Positions 1-5,541 of a stretch of DNA of 5,783 nt are shown in pieces (the stretch's first letter is position 1; every line of letters starts with the position of its first letter). The position numbers and the translations under genes are program-made. Below the pieces are notes generated by a model, which was not told the DNA's origin, did no database searches, and saw only the letters and a program-made list of their open reading frames with translations. The stretch lies in the NCBI GenBank assembly GCA_021820825.1, contig JAKADD010000182.1, positions 1 to 5,783 on the forward strand, in the 5' to 3' direction. Source of the stretch: Bacillota bacterium (lineage in GTDB: Bacteria > Bacillota > Bacilli > Alicyclobacillales > SLC66).

Positions 1-760
1 CGATCCGATCCGCTTCATCCTTCATGATCTGCACGAATTGCCGTCCCGTCTCCCTGTCCTCAAGCGCTCCGTCAAGCAGCGTCTCCGCAAAACCCTGGAG
101 CGCCGTGATCGGTGTGCGCAGTTCGTGTGACACATTGGCCACAAAATCGCTGCGCATGCGCTCCACCCGTCGCCATTCACTGATATCGTGCAGCAGCACC
201 ACCGCACCCGCAATTCCGCCGCTCGATTCCCGGATGGGGGTGATATGCGCCTCCACAGTCAATTCATTTGGTTTGTGAAGCTGCACTTCCCGTTTTTGAA
301 CGACGCCAAACGCAATCGCTTCATCCACCAAAGAAGCGAGCCCATAATGGTGCCCCGCTTCCCAGTGCCATCGCCCAACCATATCCGCCTCGGAAAGCCC
401 AAGCAGTCTCTCTGTCGCGGCATTGACAAGAACAACCCGACCGGCGTGGTCGATGATGATGACCCCGCTGACGAGCGGATTCATGATGCCTTCCAGCTTG
501 CTGCGTTCCTGAATGACCTCTTCCCGAACATCGCGCAGCAGCTCGACCACATCGTATGTCCTGCCAATAAGCGGACTTGAGAGCCGGTCAGCGAGGACTC
601 GCGGCGCATTTTCATTTCCTGTGATTGCGCCTTCCAGAACTCCGATCAGACCCCGTTGCACCTTGCGCACCTTCATATAACGCACCATGAGCCAACTGAA
701 GGCGACAAAGCAAATGAGCGCTGCCGCCGCAAATCCCCTGGCGATCATCTGCCACTGCAC
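1..760 (-). CDS. phoR: PhoR-type sensor histidine kinase, C-terminus cut by window edge
   Basis: Membrane sensor kinase that should autophosphorylate on a His and pass the phosphate to the response regulator encoded just upstream. I read 253 residues from a GTG at 760. Residues 6-27 form one hydrophobic membrane helix. A short linker follows, then a PAS-like domain (about 88-195, with LEGIMNPLVSGVIIID and the later VVLLHDISE), then the HisKA dimerisation helix with the H-box FVANVSHELRTPITAL, phospho-acceptor His212. The ATPase domain lies beyond position 1. The GTG is preferred over the in-frame ATG at 748 because AAGGGGAG lies 9 nt before it, overlapping the end of the regulator gene, with a 6-nt gap between stop and start. 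There is only one membrane helix and no extracytoplasmic domain, unlike Bacillus subtilis PhoR. The PhoR name rests on the PAS-HisKA layout and on the linked phoP and phoU; a WalK/ResE-like kinase is the alternative. Confidence 0.92.
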   Translation of the reverse strand, partial: MQWQMIARGFAAAALICFVAFSWLMVRYMKVRKVQRGLIGVLEGAITGNENAPRVLADRLSSPLIGRTYDVVELLRDVREEVIQERSKLEGIMNPLVSGVIIIDHAGRVVLVNAATERLLGLSEADMVGRWHWEAGHHYGLASLVDEAIAFGVVQKREVQLHKPNELTVEAHITPIRESSGGIAGAVVLLHDISEWRRVERMRSDFVANVSHELRTPITALQGFAETLLDGALEDRETGRQFVQIMKDEADRI

Positions 761-766
761 GGATTC

Positions 767-1465
767 TTACTCCCCTTTGACAAACTTGTAGCCCACGCCG
801 CGAACAGTCTTGATGTAACGAGGGTTGCGCGGGTCGTCTTCGATTTTGTCGCGCAGATGGCTGATGTGAACATCGACCAACCGCGTATCTCCCGCATACT
901 CGTACCCCCATACCCGGTCCAGCAGTTGATCGCGACTGACAACACGGTCCAGATTTTTCAAAAGGTATTGCAACAGTTCGAACTCTCGCGGAGTGAGTTC
1001 GATGACCTCCCCGCGCACGGTTAACTCGTAGCGTTCAGGATCGAGGCGCACATCGCCGACGACAAATGCAGCGTCTCCCGCCGCAGGGTTCATCTCGTCC
1101 ACTTTTCTGCGCAGCACCGCTCTGACACGCGCCACGAGTTCCCTCGGACTGAATGGTTTGGTGACATAATCATCAGCTCCCATTTCCAGTCCCAAAACCC
1201 TGTCGATTTCCTCGCCCCGCGCCGTGAGCATGATAATCGGAATCTGCGACTGTTCCTGACGCAGCTTCTTGCACAGTTCAAGACCGTTTAATCCGGGCAG
1301 CATCAAATCGAGAATCAGCAGGTCCACACCGCGCTGCGATACGATGGACAGGGCGGTTTGTCCATCTTCCGCAACAAGCACATCATACCCCGCCTGACGC
1401 AAATTGTACTCTACCAATGTTCGAATCGATTCCTCATCGTCGACTACAAGCACTCTCTCTGCCAC
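767..1465 (-). CDS. phoP: PhoP/PhoB-family response regulator (OmpR type)
   Basis: DNA-binding response regulator of 232 residues, a normal length for the OmpR/PhoB family. The receiver domain (about 4-118) has acidic residues D9 and D10, phospho-acceptor D53 in LLILDLMLPG, T81 in IIMLTARGEE and K103 in YVTKPFSPREL. The C-terminal winged helix (about 135-230) has ELTPREFELLQYL, the recognition segment around RLVDVHISHLRDKIE and the wing IKTVRGVGYKF. Translation starts at GTG 1465, 9 nt after the recD2 stop. The run GAGAGGTAGGG, which contains that stop, offers ribosome-binding bases, so translation is probably coupled. It is followed 6 nt later by the sensor kinase in the same reading frame. 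Phosphate regulation is inferred from the family and from phoU in the same transcript; sequence alone cannot separate PhoP from close paralogues such as WalR. Confidence 0.93.
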   Translation of the reverse strand: MAERVLVVDDEESIRTLVEYNLRQAGYDVLVAEDGQTALSIVSQRGVDLLILDLMLPGLNGLELCKKLRQEQSQIPIIMLTARGEEIDRVLGLEMGADDYVTKPFSPRELVARVRAVLRRKVDEMNPAAGDAAFVVGDVRLDPERYELTVRGEVIELTPREFELLQYLLKNLDRVVSRDQLLDRVWGYEYAGDTRLVDVHISHLRDKIEDDPRNPRYIKTVRGVGYKFVKGE

Positions 1466-1474
1466 GTCGCAGCC

Positions 1475-3736
1475 CTACCTCTCATCAAATGAACTATCAT
1501 TCGGTACGCGGGCGATTTCCTGTAAACGCAGAGCCAAACGAGTATAGCGCTTTGCGGCGTCCATTTTACGCACCGCCGCCTCAAAGGCAGATTTTTCCCC
1601 CACAATGACAAGCAACCTTTTGGCTCTGGTCATGGCCGTATAAACCAGTTGCCGATATAACATGATCGAATGCTCGCTGACAATCGGCAGGACGACGCAC
1701 GGATACTCACTGCCCTGACTCTTGTGCACAGAGATGGCGTACGCGTGGACCAGTCCGCCGCACTCCGCTTTCGCAAAGCGCACCTCCCGCGCCTCTTTGT
1801 CAAAGCCGAAACGCACCGTCAGAGCATCGGAGTCGATCCCGCTCACCAGCCCGATGTCACCATTATAAATGTCGCGATCATAATCATTTTTGCTATTCAT
1901 TACCTTGTCCCACATGCGAAAAATTCTTTCACCAGTCTGCCATTGTGAACTGGACTCGGAGGCAAGCCGGACGCTCAGCAATGCGTTGAGACGATCCGTG
2001 CCGCACCGTCCCTTGCGCATGGGTGACAGCACCTGGATGCTCTCCTTCGCATCCACGCCCAGATAGGCGGGGAGACGGGCGGCAGCCAGATCAACAATCA
2101 GTTGCGCAGCCTGCGTTGGATCGTTCTGTTCAATAAAATAGTAATCCTGTCGCCCCGTTGTTCCGCCAGTTGGCGCTCTGCCCGCGCGAACGGCGTGAGC
2201 TGCGAGCAAAATGGAACTCTGTTCCGCTTGCCTGAACACCAGTTCCAGTTCATATACGACAGCAATGCCCGCATCGATGACATCCCTCAACACCTGGCCT
2301 GGCCCCACTGCGGGAAGCTGTTCAGGATCGCCAACCAGCAGCAGGCGCGCTCTCTCGGGCAGGGCGTCCAATAGATGAGAGAACAGCGGCATATCGACCA
2401 TCGACGTTTCGTCCACGATAAACACATCGCCTTCAAGACGATGCCTGCGATTACGCCCGAATCCGAAGCTCCCTCCCGACTGCTGACCCACTTCCAGCAA
2501 TCGGTGCAACGTCACCGCCGGATGACCGGTGCTCTCTGAGAGTCGCTTGGCCGCGCGTCCTGTCGGTGCGGTCAGCACAACTGTGAGACCATATGCCCCT
2601 GCCTGCTCCACGACTGCGCAGACCGCCGTGGTCTTGCCTGTTCCCGGACCGCCTGTGAGCAGCACCAGGGGATGGCGCCAGATTCCGGCGGCGGCTTCCC
2701 TTTGCAGCGGGGTGAGCGCGATATCCAGCGCACTGTTCCCGGCAGTCCGGAGATGCACAGTTTCAGCGTCCAGAAAGGAATCCTGTCCGTCTCCGGGAGC
2801 ATCGTCGCGGCCGTCGACAGATACGGTATTGACCCGATCCGCATTCACCAACTCCAGCAGCCGTCGCGTTACATTCATCTCCACCTGATGCATGCGCGCG
2901 CTGTATACGACCAGCACTCCACCACTGCGCTCATAAACGACCGCGCCTCGGGCCGCAAGTTGCGCCGCCATGACAGCCAAATCCGCAGCCGACAACGACA
3001 ACAGCTTGCCCGCCCGCTGAGTCCACTCTTCCAGTGGTAAATACAGGTGTCCATCCTCCTGCGCCTGCGCAAGCACATGCAGAAGGGCAGCCGCCAGCCG
3101 CTCCGGCGCACGTTCCGATATCCCCGCCGCGCGCGCCAGTTCATCCGCCGTTTTGAATCCGACGCCATGCACATCCTCCATCAATTGAAAGGGATTTTCC
3201 TGCAGCATCTGCATGGCGGTCGCTCCGCTGCCATAGTGCGCCGCCAGCTTTTCCGCCAGATGAAGCGACAGGCCATGGCTGCGCAGAAAGGCGCCCAACC
3301 GCGCCACATCCCCCTGACTCTGAAATGCCTGCGCGATCTCCCGCGCCCGGGCCTCGGAGATGCCCCGCACCTCAGTCAGCGCCGCAGGCCGCTCTCTGAG
3401 TACATCCAGCGTCTGCGCCCCAAAATGACCGACCAGACGCTGAGCCGTCTTTGGTCCAACACCTTTAAAATGGCGGCTCGCCAGAAAACGTTCCAATCCA
3501 GTCAAGGTCATCGGCAAGTCCGCGCGCGCAGAGTCCACCTGAAATTGCCTGCCAAACGCAGGGTGGTATTCATAACGGCCGATCAGTTCACACTCTGCTC
3601 CGATGGGGATATCGCGCAACTGGCCCACCGCCCGCACCGTTTCGCCATCCAGCAGCCGGACCCGCAGGACGGAAAACCCATCGTCTCTCTGAATAAGGAA
3701 TTTCTCAGCGCTGGCGCGGATCCGTTGCGTCGCCAT
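1475..3736 (-). CDS. recD2: RecD2-type ATP-dependent 5'-3' DNA helicase
   Basis: SF1B DNA helicase of 753 residues, the RecD-like protein of bacteria that do not use it in a RecBCD complex. In Bacillus and Deinococcus it is linked to replication-fork integrity and DNA repair. The N-terminal part begins RASAEKFLIQRDDGFSV and carries helix-hairpin-helix repeats near 90-101 (FKGVGPKTAQRL), 123-135 and 189-201 (VHGVGFKTADELA). Helicase motifs follow: Walker A GGPGTGKT (362-369), TAPTGRAAKRL, Walker B IVDETSM (440-446), GDPEQLPAVG (469-478), VFRQ (500-503), LSPMRKG (570-576), the segment WDKVMNSKNDYD to YNGDIG (609-629), SVHKSQGSEY (669-678) and YTAMTRAKRLL (699-709). All appear intact. ATG 3736 is chosen because it follows the phoU stop by 2 nt (TGAtcATG). 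An in-frame ATG at 3787 would add 17 residues inside phoU. No clear Shine-Dalgarno precedes either start, so reinitiation after phoU is likely. Residues about 303-333 form an acidic, probably flexible linker. Confidence 0.95.
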   Translation of the reverse strand: MATQRIRASAEKFLIQRDDGFSVLRVRLLDGETVRAVGQLRDIPIGAECELIGRYEYHPAFGRQFQVDSARADLPMTLTGLERFLASRHFKGVGPKTAQRLVGHFGAQTLDVLRERPAALTEVRGISEARAREIAQAFQSQGDVARLGAFLRSHGLSLHLAEKLAAHYGSGATAMQMLQENPFQLMEDVHGVGFKTADELARAAGISERAPERLAAALLHVLAQAQEDGHLYLPLEEWTQRAGKLLSLSAADLAVMAAQLAARGAVVYERSGGVLVVYSARMHQVEMNVTRRLLELVNADRVNTVSVDGRDDAPGDGQDSFLDAETVHLRTAGNSALDIALTPLQREAAAGIWRHPLVLLTGGPGTGKTTAVCAVVEQAGAYGLTVVLTAPTGRAAKRLSESTGHPAVTLHRLLEVGQQSGGSFGFGRNRRHRLEGDVFIVDETSMVDMPLFSHLLDALPERARLLLVGDPEQLPAVGPGQVLRDVIDAGIAVVYELELVFRQAEQSSILLAAHAVRAGRAPTGGTTGRQDYYFIEQNDPTQAAQLIVDLAAARLPAYLGVDAKESIQVLSPMRKGRCGTDRLNALLSVRLASESSSQWQTGERIFRMWDKVMNSKNDYDRDIYNGDIGLVSGIDSDALTVRFGFDKEAREVRFAKAECGGLVHAYAISVHKSQGSEYPCVVLPIVSEHSIMLYRQLVYTAMTRAKRLLVIVGEKSAFEAAVRKMDAAKRYTRLALRLQEIARVPNDSSFDER

Positions 3737-3738
3737 GA

Positions 3739-4398
3739 TCAGACATTGAGATCGCGCCGTACGCCATCGACCATATAGATCACCCATTCGCCGATGTTCG
3801 TAGCGTGATCCCCTATTCGTTCCAGATGCTGCGCGACGAACATCAACTGAGTGGCCTGCTCGACAGAGGTGGGTGTGGAAATCATCAGCACCAGCAATTC
3901 CCGAAAGATCTGGCCATACAGCCCGTCCACGTCATCGTCACTCGCGGCCAGAGTTTCCGCAAGCGCAACATCGCCCCGAATGAATGCGGTCAGGCCGTCC
4001 CTGACCATCCCTTCGACGATCTTTGCCATGCGCGGAATATCGATCAGCGGTTTGATCCATGGCTGCCGATTCATACGCAACACAACTTTGGCGATGTCAA
4101 CAGAATGATCCGCCATGCGCTCCAGATCTGTGACTGCCTTGAGCGCCGTGCCAAGAATCCGCAGATCGCCAGCCATCGGTTGCTGTAGAGCAATCAATTG
4201 CAAAGACCGTGTTTCTATGTCAATCTCCATCTGATCAATCAGATCATCTCCAGCCAATACCTGTTCAGCCAGTTGTAGATCCTGTTCAGTCAGGGATCGG
4301 ACCGCCTTGAAAATGGACTCCTCGACTAACGAGCCCATTTTGAGCAGGTCCTGCTGCAATACCTGCAGATCTCCGTGAAACTGACGCCTCGCATCCAA
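3739..4398 (-). CDS. phoU: PhoU phosphate signalling regulator
   Basis: Cytoplasmic all-helical protein of 219 residues that, in the known family, connects the PstSCAB phosphate transporter with the PhoR-type kinase and dampens the Pho response. It consists of two repeated three-helix units. Each carries the metal-binding signature: DLERMADHSVDIAK (91-104) and HLERIGDHATNIGE (191-204). The N-terminus MDARRQFHGDLQVLQQ matches the usual PhoU opening. The start is a TTG at 4398, chosen because a full AGGAGG (4412-4407) lies 8 nt before it and the protein then begins where the family does. A longer in-frame version from TTG 4437 would add 13 basic residues and place this Shine-Dalgarno inside the gene, so I reject it. 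It is the first gene of the minus-strand group phoU-recD2-phoP-phoR. No pst transporter gene is seen in the window. Confidence 0.96.
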   Translation of the reverse strand: MDARRQFHGDLQVLQQDLLKMGSLVEESIFKAVRSLTEQDLQLAEQVLAGDDLIDQMEIDIETRSLQLIALQQPMAGDLRILGTALKAVTDLERMADHSVDIAKVVLRMNRQPWIKPLIDIPRMAKIVEGMVRDGLTAFIRGDVALAETLAASDDDVDGLYGQIFRELLVLMISTPTSVEQATQLMFVAQHLERIGDHATNIGEWVIYMVDGVRRDLNV

Positions 4399-4406
4399 AG
4401 CGTAGT

Positions 4407-4412
4407 CCTCCT
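4407..4412 (-). promoter_or_regulatory. Shine-Dalgarno deciding the phoU TTG start
   Basis: Perfect AGGAGG on the minus strand, 8 nt upstream of the TTG at 4398-4396. It settles the choice between this TTG and the earlier in-frame TTG at 4437. Confidence 0.85.
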
Positions 4413-4435
4413 GTCGGCCCCTGCGCCTTATCACC

Positions 4436-4478
4436 AATATATCGCAGTCGTGTTAAGATATCGTCAAATAAACATAAA
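4436..4478 (-). promoter_or_regulatory. Candidate phoU promoter with Pho-box-like hexamer repeats
   Basis: Reading the minus strand towards phoU, three T-rich hexamers lie exactly 11 bp apart: TTTATG (4478-4473), TTGACG (4467-4462) and TTAACA (4456-4451), each separated by 5 bp. A TATATT that could serve as -10 follows at 4441-4436. In Bacillus, PhoP binds direct repeats of TTAACA-like hexamers spaced by about 5 bp, just upstream of -10 elements that lack a good -35. Only the last hexamer is a perfect match; the middle one matches 4 of 6 and the first 3 of 6. A start site near 4429 would give a leader of about 31 nt. TTGACG could instead be an ordinary -35, but its distance to TATATT is 20 bp, which is long. 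Confidence 0.45.
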
Positions 4479-4521
4479 GAATAGCCCCGCTCCCAACATT
4501 GCATCAGCCAATAGTCGGGAT

Positions 4522-4545
4522 GAAAATACGCCTACGGCGATTTTC
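4522..4545. repeat. Subterminal bulged hairpin at the tnpA side of the element
   Basis: Inverted repeat with arms GAAAAT-A-CGCC and GGCGATTTTC around a 3-nt loop: ten base pairs interrupted by one bulged A. Bulged hairpins near the ends are what IS200/IS605 transposases recognise. It lies about 31 nt past the tnpA stop and about 120 nt upstream of the phoU start. Read in the tnpA direction it could also help end transcription, since the arm finishes in ATTTTC. Confidence 0.6.
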
Positions 4546-4576
4546 TGGACAGAAAGAAGGAGTGCGTTCCCTTTGA

Positions 4577-4969
4577 CTAGACGTTTTTTTGGTCTTCGAT
4601 GTACTGTTTAATAGCAGCGTAGGGCGCACCTCCAGTCGTTGAGACAAAGTACGAGTGCGTCCAGAGGGTGGGCAAACGACTCTTGAGCTTTGGGAACTCC
4701 TGACGCAGGAAACGGGAAGAGCGCCCTTTCATCAGCCTCACCAATCGGTGAATGCCAAACTGTGGATCGACCTCCACCACGAGATGAACGTGATCCGGCA
4801 TGACTTCAAGTTCAAGAATATCCGCCTGATGTTCCGCCGCCGCTTCGCGGATCAATTCCTTAAGCCGAACAGCGACGTCGTCATCCAGGACTTTGCGCCG
4901 ATATTTTGGGCACCAGACGACGTGATACCTGCACGAGTAGACGACATTGAGATTCGTTTTATAGTTCAT
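4577..4969 (-). CDS. tnpA: IS200/IS605-family transposase TnpA (Y1 HUH)
   Basis: Single-strand DNA transposase of 130 residues, the usual size of compact IS200-type TnpA. It cuts and rejoins element ends through a 5'-phosphotyrosine. The HUH metal-binding motif is in MPDHVHLVVEV (H60, H62), and the catalytic tyrosine is Y123 in IKQYIEDQ. Other family hallmarks are YHVVWCPKYRRKVL (15-28), LMKGRSSRFLRQEFP (79-93) and LWTHSYFVSTTGG (102-114). I see no frameshift or missing key residue, so it looks functional. ATG 4969 is preferred over the in-frame ATG at 5011. The family begins near the residues NYKTNLNVVYSCRYH, and a strong promoter lies between the two ATGs. It is divergent from the tnpB remnant, as in IS605-type layouts. 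Confidence 0.94.
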   Translation of the reverse strand: MNYKTNLNVVYSCRYHVVWCPKYRRKVLDDDVAVRLKELIREAAAEHQADILELEVMPDHVHLVVEVDPQFGIHRLVRLMKGRSSRFLRQEFPKLKSRLPTLWTHSYFVSTTGGAPYAAIKQYIEDQKNV

Positions 4970-4975
4970 AAATTT

Positions 4976-5004
4976 ATTATACCACAGCCTCTTGTATGCT
5001 GCAA
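4976..5004 (-). promoter_or_regulatory. tnpA promoter, apparently giving a leaderless transcript
   Basis: On the minus strand TTGCAG (5004-4999) and a perfect TATAAT (4981-4976) are separated by exactly 17 bp, a good sigma-A promoter. The usual start point, about 7 nt after the -10, falls on the A of the tnpA ATG at 4969. No ribosome-binding sequence lies between promoter and ATG, only AAATTT. Confidence 0.65.
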
Positions 5005-5011
5005 AAAACAT

Positions 5012-5141
5012 CGGAAGCGCCCCTTATATCCCCGCAGCGGAATTTCGTGCGTATCCCGGCCGGACCTCAAATAATGTATAACATAAGCATATGCCGAAAA
5101 GGAACACTGCCCATGGAGATCAATGAAATCCGACGTTATAT
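5012..5141. other. Non-coding stretch between divergent tnpA and the plus-strand fragment
   Basis: I see no credible gene here. It holds a TATAAC at 5077-5082 that might be a weak plus-strand -10 but has no matching -35, a CGGCCGG-rich palindromic patch near 5055-5065, and a GCATATGC palindrome near 5087-5094. None can be assigned a function with confidence. Confidence 0.4.
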
Positions 5142-5148
5142 AAGGAGG
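5142..5148 (+). promoter_or_regulatory. Strong Shine-Dalgarno for the ORF at 5157
   Basis: AAGGAGG lies 8 nt upstream of ATG 5157, near-ideal spacing. It indicates that translation once began here, and may still do so, even though the downstream frame is broken. Confidence 0.7.
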
Positions 5149-5156
5149 CAAGCCCC

Positions 5157-5468
5157 ATGAGTGAGAAAACACACTTGCCATTCAATCCAGACAATGACGA
5201 TGAAGTCGCAGATTGGTTTGATAAACACAGCACCACCAATTTACCGGGAGAACCGGTGAATTGGACGGTTGAAATACCAGCCACAATACGGCATCAGCGT
5301 GCACGAGTCGGCGGCGCTGGTGATTGCAAGACGCGGTGGGTTAAAGATTCGCCGGGAAAACGTTCCAAAACCAATCAAGGATTGGTTGGTTGCCAAGCAA
5401 ACGTTCAACGAGACGGCGTATCGAAAAACGGATTGGAGTATTTGGCGTCAAGCAAGGAAACTGATTGA
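5157..5468 (+). pseudogene. Truncated small ORF, antitoxin-like N-terminus fused out of frame to tnpB remnant
   Basis: The 103-codon frame starts with a strong ribosome binding site. Only its first 35 or so residues look like real protein. The segment DDEVADWFDKHSTTNLPGEPV resembles the acidic opening of CopG/BrnA-type antitoxins, where a pattern like EE-a-FWdtH-T-d-EPV precedes the DNA-binding part. This match is from memory and weak. From about 5260 on, the better protein frame is the +1 frame, which carries the TnpB C-terminus, so the remaining 68 or so residues are probably a shifted reading of tnpB sequence. The fragment may be left from a host gene or a deletion junction. Alternatively it is the degraded leader of the element's own second gene. 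Any product would have no recognisable DNA-binding fold. Confidence 0.4.
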
Positions 5469-5541
5469 AAAAACCTTACAGGGGAAAGGAGGTAACCTGG
5501 TTTCGTGGTTGGATCAACGCAAGGAACTGCTTCGAGGGTAA
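5260..5541 (+). pseudogene. tnpB: C-terminal remnant of a TnpB-related protein
   Basis: This open frame of 93 codons plus stop is bounded upstream by an in-frame TGA at 5257. Its opening GRLKYQPQYGISVHESAALVIARRG resembles the last RuvC segment of TnpB-related proteins, and it continues to a basic helical tail ending SWLDQRKELLRG. Full TnpB proteins are about 350-450 residues, so the N-terminal, RuvC-I, RuvC-II and most other parts are absent. The only usable start is TTG 5269, without a clear ribosome binding site. Where canonical TnpB has RDxNAAxNI, this has VHESAALVI, with His in the place of the catalytic Asp. The remnant ends just before the structured RNA-like region, as expected for the tnpB 3' end. 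It could be non-functional protein sequence kept because it overlaps the RNA. Confidence 0.6.

Noticed and set aside
188..580. 130-codon plus-strand open frame
   Set aside because: Antisense to the PAS and HisKA part of the sensor kinase, which has clear family motifs.
3047..3778. 243-codon plus-strand open frame
   Set aside because: It lies wholly antisense to recD2, apart from its last bases over phoU, and its translation shows no domain-like pattern. High GC makes long antisense frames common; recD2 has all helicase motifs.
3737..3787. Longer recD2 start at ATG 3787
   Set aside because: It would add 17 residues without family similarity, inside phoU. The ATG at 3736, 2 nt after the phoU stop, fits better.
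4655..5074. 139-codon plus-strand frame opposite tnpA
   Set aside because: Shadow of tnpA. Antisense RNAs are known in IS200, but I see no promoter here that would support one.
5012..5156. Possible second IS200-type end hairpin upstream of tnpA
   Set aside because: Only short palindromes without a loop (for example around CGGCCGG) were found, and none resembles the hairpin at 4522-4545.
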